This document shows positions 37,153-46,048 of a DNA stretch of 64,000 nt, one piece after another. Position 1 is the stretch's first letter. Each line of letters begins with the position of its first letter. Both the position numbers and the translations under genes were made by a program. Under the pieces are notes generated by a model that worked only from the letters and a program-made list of their open reading frames with translations, had not been told where the DNA came from and did no database searches. Source of the stretch: Streptomyces sp. NRRL F-5123 (GTDB taxonomy: Bacteria; Actinomycetota; Actinomycetes; Streptomycetales; Streptomycetaceae); contig NZ_JOHY01000005.1 in assembly GCF_000721495.1 (NCBI RefSeq), forward strand, positions 62,001 through 126,000. The letters run 5' to 3'.

Positions 37153-37989
37153 GTGACAACGCATTCGAATACCCCGGCGGGCTGGTACGCGGACCCGCAA
37201 GGCACCCCGAACCTGCTCCGCTACTGGGACGGCACCCAGTGGACCGAGCACACGAATCCCGGCCAGGTGCCCCAGCAGCAGGGCGGGGGCAACGCCTGGG
37301 AGCTGAATGTCAGCCGCACCCCCGACCCGGCGAAGGTCCAGCACCAGGTGCAGCAGCAGGCCGGCGTGTCCCCGACGGGGTTCGGCGGCGGCACGCTGTT
37401 CAGCGAGCCCGTCCTGGTGGTGAACCAGAAGGCCAAGCTGATCGAGCTGGTCAACGAGTACAGCGTCTTCGACCAGCACGGCAACACGCTGGGCTCGGTC
37501 GTCGAGGTCGGCCAGAGCACGGCGAAGAAGGTGCTGCGCTTCGTCTCCAGCGTCGACCAGTTCCTGACCCACAAGCTGGAGGTCCGGGACGCCCACGGCA
37601 CCCCGCACCTGGTGCTGACCCGGCCGGCGAAGTTCATCAAGTCCAAGGTCCTGGTCCAGCGGGCCAACGGCGAGCCGCTCGGCGAGATCGTCCAGCAGAA
37701 CGCCTTCGGCAAGATCCGCTTCGGCTTCATGTACAACGGCCAGCAGATCGGCGCGATCAAGGCGGAGAACTGGCGCGCCTGGAACTTCGCCATCGTCGAC
37801 CACACCGAGACCGAGATCGCCCGGATCACCAAGACGTGGGAGGGCCTGGCCAAGACCCTGTTCACGACCGCGGACAACTACGTCCTGCAGATCCACCGGC
37901 CGCTCCAGGACCCGCTGCTGAGCATGGTCGTCGCCTCCGCCCTGACCGTGGACACCGCTCTCAAGCAGGACTCCCGCGGTCTCGGCTGA
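37153..37989 (+). CDS. DUF2510 plus LURP-one/scramblase-like protein
   Basis: 278 residues, GTG 37153 with TACTCT 6 bases before it. Residues 6-35 (GWYADPQGTPNLLRYWDGTQWTEH) are a DUF2510 motif. Residues about 85-275 follow the LURP-one-related/phospholipid scramblase pattern, a beta-barrel of twelve strands (QKAKLIELVNEYSVFDQHGN, KLEVRDAHGTPHLVLTRP, VLVQRANGEPLGEIVQQN). Role unknown in bacteria, though lipid contact is suggested by family name. Followed at 7 bases by the kinase gene. Confidence 0.85.
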   Translation: MTTHSNTPAGWYADPQGTPNLLRYWDGTQWTEHTNPGQVPQQQGGGNAWELNVSRTPDPAKVQHQVQQQAGVSPTGFGGGTLFSEPVLVVNQKAKLIELVNEYSVFDQHGNTLGSVVEVGQSTAKKVLRFVSSVDQFLTHKLEVRDAHGTPHLVLTRPAKFIKSKVLVQRANGEPLGEIVQQNAFGKIRFGFMYNGQQIGAIKAENWRAWNFAIVDHTETEIARITKTWEGLAKTLFTTADNYVLQIHRPLQDPLLSMVVASALTVDTALKQDSRGLG

Positions 37990-37996
37990 GCCCGGC

Positions 37997-38965
37997 ATGA
38001 CGCACTGGGTACTGGGGGTCGACTCGGGCGGCTCCGGGGTACGGGTGGCCGTCGCCCGCGCCGACGGGTCAAGCGGTCCGGCACCCGTCACCGCCGACCG
38101 CCCCGCCGTGACCGGCGAGCGCGGCATCGACGCGGCGAGCCTGCTCGACCGGGTGCTGCCGCTCGTGTCCGGGCTGCTGCGCGAGGCGGGCGCGGAGTCG
38201 GTGGCGGCGGCCTGCGTCGGTGCGGCCGGGATGGCCACGCTCGGCGACGACCTGCGCGCCGAACTGCCCGCCGCGCTCGGCGAGGCCTTCGGGGTGCGCG
38301 CCCTGGCGCTGGCCGGGGACGCCGTCACCGCCTACGCCGGCGCGCTCGGGCTGCGCCCCGGCGTGGTGGTCGCCGCCGGGACAGGGCTGATCGCCCTGGG
38401 CACCTCCGGCGACGGCTGGCGGCGCGTCGACGGGTGGGGCCACCTGCTCGGCGACGCGGGCGGCGGCGCCTGGATCGGCCGCGCGGGCCTGGACGCCGCG
38501 ATGCGCGCGTACGACGGGCGGGCGGGCGGCTCCGACCCGCTGCTGGCCTGCGTGCGGGAGCGGTTCGGGCCGCCGGACGGGCTGCCCGGCCTGCTCTACC
38601 CGCGCGCCGACCGGCCCGCGGTGCTGGCGTCCTTCGCGCCCGACGTGGCGCGGTGCGCCGCGCAGGACCCGGTGGCGTCCGGCATCCTGCGGCAGGCGGC
38701 GCAGCACATCCTGGAGTCGGCCGCCGCTGCCCGCCCGCCGGGCGAGGGCGCGGTCGAGGTGGGTCTGGCCGGCGGGCTGTTCCGGATGGGTGAGCCGCTG
38801 CTCGCGCCGCTGCGCGACCAGGCGGAGTGGCTGCTGCCCGACGCCGTCCTGGTGCCCGCGGCGGGCGACCCGCTGGACGGCGCACTGATGATCGCGGGCG
38901 CCCTGCACACCGGTTCGCTGACGCTGCCGTGCGACGGCGCGCTGCTGACCGTCAGCCGTCGCTAG
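37997..38965 (+). CDS. BadF/BadG-type N-acetylglucosamine kinase-like ATPase
   Basis: 322 residues. ASKHA-fold kinase: phosphate-1 motif LGVDSGGSGVRVAVA at the start, a Gly-rich VVAAGTGLIALG, then GWGHLLGDAGGGAWIGRAGLDA, the marker of BadF/BadG/BcrA N-acetylglucosamine kinases. The usual length for single-domain sugar kinases. Substrate most likely an amino sugar such as GlcNAc; activators of dehydratases of this family need iron-sulfur Cys, absent here. Follows the scramblase-like gene closely. Confidence 0.85.
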   Translation: MTHWVLGVDSGGSGVRVAVARADGSSGPAPVTADRPAVTGERGIDAASLLDRVLPLVSGLLREAGAESVAAACVGAAGMATLGDDLRAELPAALGEAFGVRALALAGDAVTAYAGALGLRPGVVVAAGTGLIALGTSGDGWRRVDGWGHLLGDAGGGAWIGRAGLDAAMRAYDGRAGGSDPLLACVRERFGPPDGLPGLLYPRADRPAVLASFAPDVARCAAQDPVASGILRQAAQHILESAAAARPPGEGAVEVGLAGGLFRMGEPLLAPLRDQAEWLLPDAVLVPAAGDPLDGALMIAGALHTGSLTLPCDGALLTVSRR

Positions 38966-39117
38966 CCGGGCGGTGCCGGAGCGATCGTCGCTGCTCAGAC
39001 GCGTACGATGACCGCCGTCTGACGGTAGGTGACGGCCCGCACGGCAGCGGAAACGGACAGTTCAGGACAGGCCGCACCGTCCCGCACCCGGCTGGACGGC
39101 CGGGCGCCGCGAGGCGT

Positions 39118-39123
39118 TAGCAT
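39118..39123 (+). promoter_or_regulatory. -10 box TAGCAT, 8 bases before a start codon
   Basis: Leaderless-type start for the gene at 39132. Confidence 0.45.
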
Positions 39124-39131
39124 GCCACGCC

Positions 39132-40025
39132 ATGAGCACTACCACAGGCGGTCCCGCCTCCGGTCTCCCTGTTCGTATGCCGCGCCCGCGCCAGACCGGA
39201 CGGCACCGCCGGCCCGAGGCGCTGTCCGCGCCCGAGGGCGCCCCGGTGCTGGTCCTCGCCGTTCCCGGCACCCCCTCGACGGCCGCGCTGAGCCTGGCCG
39301 AGGAGGTCGTCAGCATCGCGCGTTCCGAGCTGTCCGGGCTGGACCCGCGGATCGGCTTCGTCGACGGGGCCGACGCGGAGGACGCCGACTTCCCCTCGCT
39401 GCGCAGCGTGCTCGACCAGGTGGCCGTCGAGCGGGCCGGTGAGGACGTCTCGGCGGTCGTGGTGCCGCTGCTGGCCGGTCCCGAGGCGTCGGTCCTGCGA
39501 CGCGTACGGCAGGCCGTCGCCGACAGCAAGGCGCAGGTCGAGCTGACCGACGTGCTGGGCCCGCACCCGCTGCTCGCCGAGGCGCTGCACGTCCGGCTGT
39601 CCGAGGCCGGGCTGGCGCGCGCCGACCGGGCGCGGCTGTTCACGGTGGCGACCGCCGCGGACGGCATCATCCTCGCGACGGTCGGCGGCGAGGAGGCCGC
39701 GCAGGCCGCCGGGGTGACCGGGCTGCTGCTCGCCGCCCGGCTCGCGGTCCCGGTGCTGGCGGCCGCGCTCGACGAGGACGGCTCCGTCGCCTCCGCCGCC
39801 GAGCAGCTGCGGTCCTCGGGCTCCGACACGCTGGCGCTCGCGCCGTGCCTGATCGGCCCGGAGATCGCCCCGCAGGTGCTGCACACCGCCGCCGCCGAGG
39901 CGGGCTGCTCCGCCGCGGACGCGCTGGGCCCCTACCCGGCGGTCGGCAAGCTGGTCGTCACACAGTATGCGGCGGCGCTGGGTCTGCCCATGCCGCAGCA
40001 GGGCAGCGGCGTGCCGATGCGCTGA
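39132..40025 (+). CDS. sirohydrochlorin chelatase-like (CbiX) protein
   Basis: 297 residues. Two CbiX-like halves can be seen: APVLVLAVPGTPSTAALSLAEEV in the first, DVSAVVVPLLAGPEAS and LGPHPLLAEALHVRL, then a second half with LLLAARLAVPVLAAAL and ALAPCLIGPEIAPQVLH. CbiX-type chelatases place Co or Ni/Fe in sirohydrochlorin; the metal His in the usual G-H-G/S-R motif at the start is not seen, so activity is uncertain. About 50 extra N-terminal residues are Arg/Pro-rich. Confidence 0.7.
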   Translation: MSTTTGGPASGLPVRMPRPRQTGRHRRPEALSAPEGAPVLVLAVPGTPSTAALSLAEEVVSIARSELSGLDPRIGFVDGADAEDADFPSLRSVLDQVAVERAGEDVSAVVVPLLAGPEASVLRRVRQAVADSKAQVELTDVLGPHPLLAEALHVRLSEAGLARADRARLFTVATAADGIILATVGGEEAAQAAGVTGLLLAARLAVPVLAAALDEDGSVASAAEQLRSSGSDTLALAPCLIGPEIAPQVLHTAAAEAGCSAADALGPYPAVGKLVVTQYAAALGLPMPQQGSGVPMR

Positions 40026-40133
40026 GAGCGCGCGGCCGCAGTCCGTACGCACGTCCGCAGCCGGGCGGTCCCTGCCGGGGCCACCCGGCTCGTGCGTTCC
40101 GCGGGGCCCGGCTCCGCGGCGGGGCCGGCGGGG

Positions 40134-41177
40134 TCAGCCGAAGACAACGCAGGACGCGGCCGGCACGTCGAGGGAGCCGGCCTGCTTGGGGATGCCGGTG
40201 GCCGGGTCGACGTCGAACCAGGTGACGTCGCCCGAGCGCTCGTTGGCCGCGTAGAGCCGGGCGCCCCCTGGGTCGAGGGTGAGGTGACGCGGCCAGTCAC
40301 CGCCGCAGCCGACGGTGTCGAGGAGTTCGAGCCGCTCGCCGCCGTCGTGCACGGCAAGGACGGCGATGCTGTTGTGGCCGCGGTTGGCGGCCCACGCGAA
40401 GCTCCCGTCCGCGGAGACCACCAGCTCCGAGGGGTAGTTCTCGCCCTCGGTGCCTTCCGGCAGCACCCGGGTCTCGGACAGCGGGCGCAGGCTGCCGCGT
40501 TCGGCGTCCCAGCCGCACACGGTGACCACGGAGTCCAGCTCGTTCATGACGTACACGTGCCGCCCGTCCGGGTGAAAGGCGAGGTGCCGCGGGCCGATGC
40601 CGGAGCGCAGTCCGAGTTCGCGTTCGATCTCCAGCTCGCCGATGGCGGCGTCGAGTTCGCAGACCCGCAGCGAGTCGGTGCCCAGGTCGACGCTGACCGC
40701 CCAGCGGCCGGTCGGGTCGGGCAGCACGGCGTGCGCGTGCGGGCCCTCCTGGCGCTGCGGGTTGGGGCCGTCGCCCTCGTGCTCCAGCACCGAGCGCAGC
40801 ACGTCGAGCCCGCCGTCGGCGCGGATCGCGAGCACGCTGACGCTGCCGGGCGCCGAGTAGTTGGCGGTCAGCAGGTGGCCCTTGTGGACGGCCAGGTGGG
40901 TCGGCGAGCCGCCCTGCACCGCGACGGGGCCGCCGATGAGCGCCGGCGCGGCCGGGTCGGCGAGGGAGAAGGCGGCGGCGGCGCCCTCGGGGTCGGTCTC
41001 GCTCACCGCGTAGAGCGTCCCTCCATCGGGTGACAACGCGAGGAAAGACGGGTTGACCACGTCGGCGGTGGGGGCGCCGAGCGTGGTGAGCGCTCCCGTC
41101 CCCGGGTCGACGGCGGCCGTGGTGAGGCCGCGCCCGCCCCCCGAAGTGAACGAACCGATGTATGCGTGCCCGGCCAC
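40134..41177 (-). CDS. lactonase-family beta-propeller (6-phosphogluconolactonase-like)
   Basis: 347 residues, GTG 41177. Seven-bladed propeller of the YbhE/Pgl lactonase family: AYIGSFTSGGGRGLTTAAVD, NPSFLALSPDGGTLYAVSE, GPRHLAFHPDGRHVYVMNE and WPRHLTLDPGGARLYAANE repeat the x-P-x-x-(L/V)-x-x-x-P-D-G-x-x-(L/V)-Y-x-x-N pattern. Likely an intracellular lactonase; pentose phosphate pathway role is possible, but the SOL-type enzyme is more common in actinobacteria. Confidence 0.85.
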   Translation of the reverse strand: MAGHAYIGSFTSGGGRGLTTAAVDPGTGALTTLGAPTADVVNPSFLALSPDGGTLYAVSETDPEGAAAAFSLADPAAPALIGGPVAVQGGSPTHLAVHKGHLLTANYSAPGSVSVLAIRADGGLDVLRSVLEHEGDGPNPQRQEGPHAHAVLPDPTGRWAVSVDLGTDSLRVCELDAAIGELEIERELGLRSGIGPRHLAFHPDGRHVYVMNELDSVVTVCGWDAERGSLRPLSETRVLPEGTEGENYPSELVVSADGSFAWAANRGHNSIAVLAVHDGGERLELLDTVGCGGDWPRHLTLDPGGARLYAANERSGDVTWFDVDPATGIPKQAGSLDVPAASCVVFG

Positions 41178-41430
41178 TGCCGTACCTCTTCCGCCTGTTG
41201 TCTGTACGGCGGCCGAGAGTAGTGCCTCGCGGCGGTCGCGTCGCGCCCGGGGGCCGTCTGTCGCCCGCCGGTGGCCCGCCGATGCGGCGGCTGCCGGGGG
41301 CCGTTGGGCGGCGCGGGCGGCCGTTCACAGCGGCGATGGCTCAAAGTAGCCGGTCCACCGGGCGCCGTCAGTACGGTGATCATGAGATCCCCGACGATCA
41401 CCCTCCACCCGCAAGGAGTACGGCCGCACC

Positions 41431-41973
41431 ATGCCCTTCGACGCCCTGGACGCCCGCATAGTGCGGCTGATGCTCGACCAGCCCCGTACGAGCGTCCGCG
41501 GATACGCCCGCATCCTGGGCGTTGCCCGCGGCACCCTGCAGGCCCGGCTGGAACGGCTGGAACGCGACGAGGTCATCACCGTCGCGGGCCCGCGGGTCTC
41601 CCCCGCCGCGCTGGGCCACCCGGTGCTGGCCTTCGTACGGCTGGAGGTCGCCCGCGGGCACCTGGACGAGGCGGGCGAGGCGCTGGCCGCGGTGCCGGAG
41701 ATCGTCGAGGCGTTCTCGGTCGCGGGTGGCGGCGGTGATCTGCTGACCCGGGTGGTGGCGCGCGACAACGGGCATCTGGAAGCGGTCATCCAGCGGCTGG
41801 GCCGACTGCCGGGCGTGGTGCGGATCCGCACCGAGATAGCCCTGAGCGAGCGCGTCGCGCACCGGCTGCTGCCGCTCGTCGAGTCGCTCGCGACGGAGCC
41901 GGGACCGGCCGCCCCGGAAGGGACCGGAGCGGCCGGCGCGCCGGAGGAGGGCGGTCAGCGGGCCGCCAGGTAG
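41431..41973 (+). CDS. Lrp/AsnC-family regulator
   Basis: 180 residues, ATG 41431 after AAGGAG. N-terminal HTH (FDALDARIVRLMLDQPRTSVRGYARILGVARGTLQARLERLE) and RAM ligand domain (ILEVARGHLDEAGEAL, VAGGGGDLLTRVVARDNGHLE, GVVRIRTEIALS) are complete. The last 30 residues are an extra Ala/Gly/Pro tail. Convergent with, and overlapping by 19 bases, the DJ-1/PfpI gene. Confidence 0.9.
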   Translation: MPFDALDARIVRLMLDQPRTSVRGYARILGVARGTLQARLERLERDEVITVAGPRVSPAALGHPVLAFVRLEVARGHLDEAGEALAAVPEIVEAFSVAGGGGDLLTRVVARDNGHLEAVIQRLGRLPGVVRIRTEIALSERVAHRLLPLVESLATEPGPAAPEGTGAAGAPEEGGQRAAR

Positions 41974-42572
41974 TCCTTCGCGGCCTGCGGCGCCTTGTTC
42001 CAGGAGCCGGCGTCGAAGGGCGGCTGCGGGTCGTACTCGATCGCGAGCTGGATGGCCTGGGCCGCGACGGGGCCCGCGATCAGCTCGGCGAGCCGCAGCG
42101 CCATGTCGATGCCGGAGGAGACCCCGGCTGCCGTGATGATCCGGCCCTGCTCGACGACCCGCTGCTCGGTGTGGACGGCCCCGTAGGACTCCAGCAGGCC
42201 GGCGGCGCTCCAGTGGGTCGTCGCGCGCAGCCCGGCGAGCAGTCCGGCGGCGCCCAGCAGCAGCGAGCCCGTGCACACCGAGGTGGTCCAGGCGGTGGTG
42301 GCGTGGACGGAACGGATCCAGTCGAGAAGCCGTGCGTTCCCGGTGTTCGCGCGCGCACCGGGCCCCCCGGGGACCACCAGCACGTCGGCGGCGGCGATGT
42401 CGTCGAAGACCGCGTCGGCGGTGAGGACGAGCCGGCCCGCACCGTCGGTGACCGGTCCCGCCGCCGGGGCGGCGAAGACGATGTCGGCGTCCGGCAGATT
42501 CCGCAGGACCTCGTAGGGGCCGACGGCGTCGAGCGCCGTGAAGCCGTCGAAGAGCGGGAAGACGATGCGCAT
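41955..42572 (-). CDS. DJ-1/PfpI family protein
   Basis: 205 residues, ATG 42572. Flavodoxin-like DJ-1/PfpI fold: IVFPLFDGFTALDAVGPYEVLRNLPDADIVF, VLVVPGGPGARA, TTSVCTGSLLLGAAGLL with the nucleophile Cys in a V-C-T-G elbow, and a downstream HWS-type His region (THWSAAG). Members include isonitrile hydratases (InhA-like) and amidases. It lies next to a GlxA-type regulator that carries the same domain, so the two may share a ligand. Confidence 0.85.
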   Translation of the reverse strand: MRIVFPLFDGFTALDAVGPYEVLRNLPDADIVFAAPAAGPVTDGAGRLVLTADAVFDDIAAADVLVVPGGPGARANTGNARLLDWIRSVHATTAWTTSVCTGSLLLGAAGLLAGLRATTHWSAAGLLESYGAVHTEQRVVEQGRIITAAGVSSGIDMALRLAELIAGPVAAQAIQLAIEYDPQPPFDAGSWNKAPQAAKDYLAAR

Positions 42573-42717
42573 GGCGGTCTGCCTTTCCTGGCCGGTGGAG
42601 CCGGTGGAGTGGTGGGTGCGGTACGGGGAGAGGGCCCGTCGCGGGTGCTGCGGGCATGCGGGACGGCCGGACGGCGCCGCGCGGTGCCCGTACGGCGGTT
42701 CCTGGGCGGACGGGGGT

Positions 42718-43701
42718 TCAGTCCGCGGCGGTGTGCGGGGCGAAGCGCCGCCGGTATTCGCCGGGTGTCACCCGGACGGAGCGTTTGAAGCTGCGGTGCA
42801 GCGTGGCCACGGTGCCGTAGCCGCAACTGCGGGCTACGGCGTCCAGCGGGGTGCCGGTGGACTCCAGCAGCCGGCGGGCGGCCTCGACGCGGGCGCTCTC
42901 GACGTACGCGGCCGGGGTGCGGCCGGTCTCGGAGCGGAAGACGCGGGTGAAGTTGCGCTCGCTCATACCCGCCCGGGCGGCGAGGGCCGGCACGCCGAGG
43001 TCGTCGCAGAGGTGGTCGGCGATCCAGTCCAGGACCTCGCGCAGCGGCTGCCGGGCCGGCCGCTGGGCGGCGAGCTGCGCGCTGAACTGCGCCTGGCCGC
43101 CTGGGCGCTGCACGAACATCACCAGCTGCCGGGCGATGGCCCGCGACACCTCGGGCCCGTCGTCGGCCTCGACCATGGCGAGGGCGAGGTCCATCCCGGC
43201 GGTGACGCCCGCGGACGTCCACAGGTCGCCGTCCCGTACGAAGATCGGGTCGGGGTCGACGACAGCCTGCGGATACCGCTCGGCCAGCAGCGCGCACGAC
43301 GACCAGTGGGTGACCGCCCGCCGCCCGTCCAGCAGCCCGGCGGCGCCGAGCAGGAAGGCGCCGCTGCACACCGAGGCGGTACGCCGGGCCCGGCGCGCGG
43401 TGGCGGCGAACCAGTCGACGAACTCCCGGTCCGCGCAGGCCTCGTGGACGCCTCCACCGCCGACGGCCACGAGGGTGTCCACCGGGCCGGTGAACTCGCG
43501 TGTGGTCAGGGTCGGGGAGACCGCGAGGCCGCCGCTGGACGCGACCGGGCCGGGTGCCGCGGCCACCGTGCGGACCGTCGTCCCCGGTCTCCCGGCGCGC
43601 TCGGCCCGCTGCCCGGCCTGCACGAACACCTCGTGCGGCCCGGCGAGGTCGAGCATCTGGAAGCCGGGGAAGACGGCGAAGACGACGGTCCGGCGGGTCA
43701 T
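42718..43701 (-). CDS. GlxA-family regulator: DJ-1/PfpI plus AraC HTH
   Basis: 327 residues from ATG 43701; the longer frame into the LigD polymerase gene is not real. Residues 1-190 are a DJ-1/PfpI-like domain (VVFAVFPGFQMLDLAGPHEVF, ASVCSGAFLLGAAGLLDG). Residues about 225-320 are a double AraC HTH (LAARAGMSERNFTRVFRSETGRTP and DAVARSCGYGTVATLHRSFKR). Typical GlxA/FtrA length. Probably senses a small molecule, possibly the substrate of the DJ-1 protein gene just downstream. Confidence 0.9.
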   Translation of the reverse strand: MTRRTVVFAVFPGFQMLDLAGPHEVFVQAGQRAERAGRPGTTVRTVAAAPGPVASSGGLAVSPTLTTREFTGPVDTLVAVGGGGVHEACADREFVDWFAATARRARRTASVCSGAFLLGAAGLLDGRRAVTHWSSCALLAERYPQAVVDPDPIFVRDGDLWTSAGVTAGMDLALAMVEADDGPEVSRAIARQLVMFVQRPGGQAQFSAQLAAQRPARQPLREVLDWIADHLCDDLGVPALAARAGMSERNFTRVFRSETGRTPAAYVESARVEAARRLLESTGTPLDAVARSCGYGTVATLHRSFKRSVRVTPGEYRRRFAPHTAAD

Positions 43702-43799
43702 GTGTCCATCCTCGGCGGCGGCCGTCATGGCGGCAAGGACAGCCTTGTGACGATTTCCGCCATCCGCCGAGGGCGTGAGACCGGCGGGGGCGGCGCCCG

Positions 43800-44813
43800 T
43801 CAGTCCGCGGGCTTCCTCGCCCGGCTGGGCTGGACGCGCTTGGGCTCGCCCTTCATCTTCGGGTGCTCGGGCGGGTACGGCAGGTCTCCGAGCCCGTGCT
43901 CGCGCTCGTCGCGGTCGGCGAGGTCGAGGGCCGCGTCGAGGCGGAAGGCGTGGTCGTCCATGTCGGCGTGCAGATCGCCCAGCTCGGCGTACCGGGCGGG
44001 CATGGTGACCAGGTCGAAATCGGCCGGCGCGACCTCGGTCAGCTCCTCCCAGCGCAGCGGCGCGGACACCGGAGCGTGCGCGAAGGGGCGTACGGAGTAC
44101 GCGCTGGCGATGGTGCGGTCGCGCGCCGTCTGGTTGTAGTCGACGAAGATCTTCTCGCCGCGTTGCTCCTTCCACCAGGCCGTGGTGATGTGCTCGGGGT
44201 CGCGCCGCTCCAGCTCGCGCGCGACCGCGATGGCCGAGCGGCGCACCTGCACGAAGGTCCACTCGGGCGCGATCGGCACGAACACGTGCAGCCCGCGCCC
44301 GCCGGAGGTCTTGGGCCAGCCCCGCAGGCCCAGCCCGTCGAGCACATCGCACAGCTGCAGGGCGGCGCGCACCGCGTCGTCGAAGCCGGTGCCGGGCTGC
44401 GGGTCGAGGTCGATGCGCAGCTCGTCGGGGTGCTCGGTGTCGCCGCGGCGGACCGGCCAGGGGTGGAAGGTGAAGGTGCCGAGGTTGGCCGCCCACAGCA
44501 CGGCGGCCACCTCGGTGGGGCAGATCTCGTCGGCGTAGCGGCCGCTGGGGAAGGCGATCCGGCCGGTCGGGATCCATTCGGGGAGGTTCTTCGGGGCGCG
44601 CTTCTGGAAGAACGACTCGCCCTCGACGCCGTCGACGTAGCGCTCCATCGTGGTGGGGCGGTTCCGAAGCGCCCGCAGGACGCCGTCGCCGACAGCGAGG
44701 TAGTAGCGCACCAGATCGGCCTTGGTGAGGCCGCGCTGCGGGAAGTAGACCTTGTCCGGGTGCGAGACGCGCACGGTGCGCTCGCCGACGGTCAGCTCCA
44801 GCGTCTCTGCCAT
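43800..44813 (-). CDS. LigD-type polymerase/primase domain protein (stand-alone)
   Basis: 337 residues, ATG 44813 with TAGCGT 7 bases before it and GGGAGG within that gap. AEP-superfamily polymerase of bacterial non-homologous end joining: VRVSHPDKVYFP, NRPTTMERYVDGVEG, FFQKRAPKNLP, LRIDLDPQPGTGFDDA (the metal D-x-D) and TSGGRGLHVFVPI. No ligase or nuclease domain is fused; the ATP ligase is the divergent next gene. No Ku gene is visible in the window. Confidence 0.9.
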   Translation of the reverse strand: MAETLELTVGERTVRVSHPDKVYFPQRGLTKADLVRYYLAVGDGVLRALRNRPTTMERYVDGVEGESFFQKRAPKNLPEWIPTGRIAFPSGRYADEICPTEVAAVLWAANLGTFTFHPWPVRRGDTEHPDELRIDLDPQPGTGFDDAVRAALQLCDVLDGLGLRGWPKTSGGRGLHVFVPIAPEWTFVQVRRSAIAVARELERRDPEHITTAWWKEQRGEKIFVDYNQTARDRTIASAYSVRPFAHAPVSAPLRWEELTEVAPADFDLVTMPARYAELGDLHADMDDHAFRLDAALDLADRDEREHGLGDLPYPPEHPKMKGEPKRVQPSRARKPAD

Positions 44814-44880
44814 GCCTCCCACGCTAGGCCGGACGGCCCGCCACCGCGCCCGGGGCGCCGCCCGCGCGCACAATCGGAGC

Positions 44881-45957
44881 ATGGACCTGCCGGTGATGCC
44901 CCCAGTGCAGCCGATGCTCGCCAAGCCCGCGAAGGCCATTCCGCCGGGCATGCAGTACGAGGCGAAATGGGACGGCTTCCGGGCGGTCGTCTTCCGCGAC
45001 GGCGACGAGATCGAGCTGGGCAGCCGCTCCACCAAACCGCTCACCCGGTATTTCCCCGAGGTGGTCGAGGCACTGCGGAGCCGGATCCCCCGGCGCTGCG
45101 TGCTGGACGGCGAGATCGTCATCGCCCGGGAGGGGCGCCTGGACTTCGACGCGCTGCTGGAGCGCATCCACCCGGCCGAGTCGCGGGTACGCCATCTGGC
45201 GGAGGTGACGCCCGCGAGCTTCGTCGCCTTCGACCTGCTCGCCCTGGACGACCGGTCGCTGATGGCGGAGCCGCAGACCGCCCGCCGGGACGCGCTGACG
45301 GCGGCACTGCGGGACGCGGACGCGCCGGTCTTCACCGCGCCCGCCACCGCCGACACGGCGCTCGCCGAGGACTGGTTCGACCGCTTCGAGGGCGCGGGCC
45401 TGGACGGCATCGTGGCCAAGCCGCCGCAACTGCCCTACCGGCCCGGCGAGCGGGTCCTGGTCAAGGTCAAGCACGAGCGCACCGCGGACTGCGTGGTCGC
45501 GGGCCTGCGCCAGCACAAGAGCGGGCCGGTCGTCGGCTCGCTGCTGCTCGGCCTGTACGACGGTGCCGGCCGCCTCCAGCACGTCGGCGTCTGCGCGTCC
45601 TTCCCGATGCGCCGCCGTGCCCAGCTCATGGAGGAACTGGCCCCGCTGCTCATGGACTCGGTGGCCGGGCACCCGTGGCAGGACTGGACGAGCGAGGAGG
45701 CGCAGGGCGCGAGCCGGCTCCCCGGCGGTCCGAGCCGCTGGACGGGCAAGAAGGACCTGTCGTGGCTGCCGCTGCGCCCCGAGCGCGTCCTGGAGGTCGC
45801 CTACGACCACATGCAGGGGGACCGCTTCCGGCACACCGCGCAGTTCCGCAGGTGGCGCCCGGACCGCGAGCCGGAGCAGTGCACGTATGCCCAGCTGGAG
45901 GAGCCGGTGCGCTACGACCTTGCGGACTTCCTGGCCACCGGGCGGCCCGGGGGCTGA
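44881..45957 (+). CDS. ATP-dependent DNA ligase, LigC/LigD-ligase type
   Basis: 358 residues, ATG 44881 with CACAAT 6 bases before it. Seals DNA ends using ATP. The adenylation motif EAKWDGFR has K29; LDGEIVI, FVAFDLLAL, GLDGIVAKPP and VKVKHERT are the further nucleotidyltransferase motifs. The C-terminal OB domain is present (VGSLLLGLYD to the end). It is divergent from the LigD-polymerase gene with 67 bases between, forming a split end-joining unit. Confidence 0.92.
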   Translation: MDLPVMPPVQPMLAKPAKAIPPGMQYEAKWDGFRAVVFRDGDEIELGSRSTKPLTRYFPEVVEALRSRIPRRCVLDGEIVIAREGRLDFDALLERIHPAESRVRHLAEVTPASFVAFDLLALDDRSLMAEPQTARRDALTAALRDADAPVFTAPATADTALAEDWFDRFEGAGLDGIVAKPPQLPYRPGERVLVKVKHERTADCVVAGLRQHKSGPVVGSLLLGLYDGAGRLQHVGVCASFPMRRRAQLMEELAPLLMDSVAGHPWQDWTSEEAQGASRLPGGPSRWTGKKDLSWLPLRPERVLEVAYDHMQGDRFRHTAQFRRWRPDREPEQCTYAQLEEPVRYDLADFLATGRPGG

Positions 45958-46013
45958 GCTGCTCCACGGGCCGGCCGGGGGCCGCGGGCGGGGCGCCGCA
46001 CCCGGTGCCGGGC

Positions 46014-46048
46014 GTCAGCCGTCAGCCGTCAGCCGTCAGCCGTCAGCC
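46014..46048. repeat. five tandem copies of GTCAGCC
   Basis: Perfect 7-bp units at 46014-46048. The fifth unit and part of the next bases contain the stop codon of the leftward YjbQ gene (46043-46045 reads TGA on the minus strand). Confidence 0.95.
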
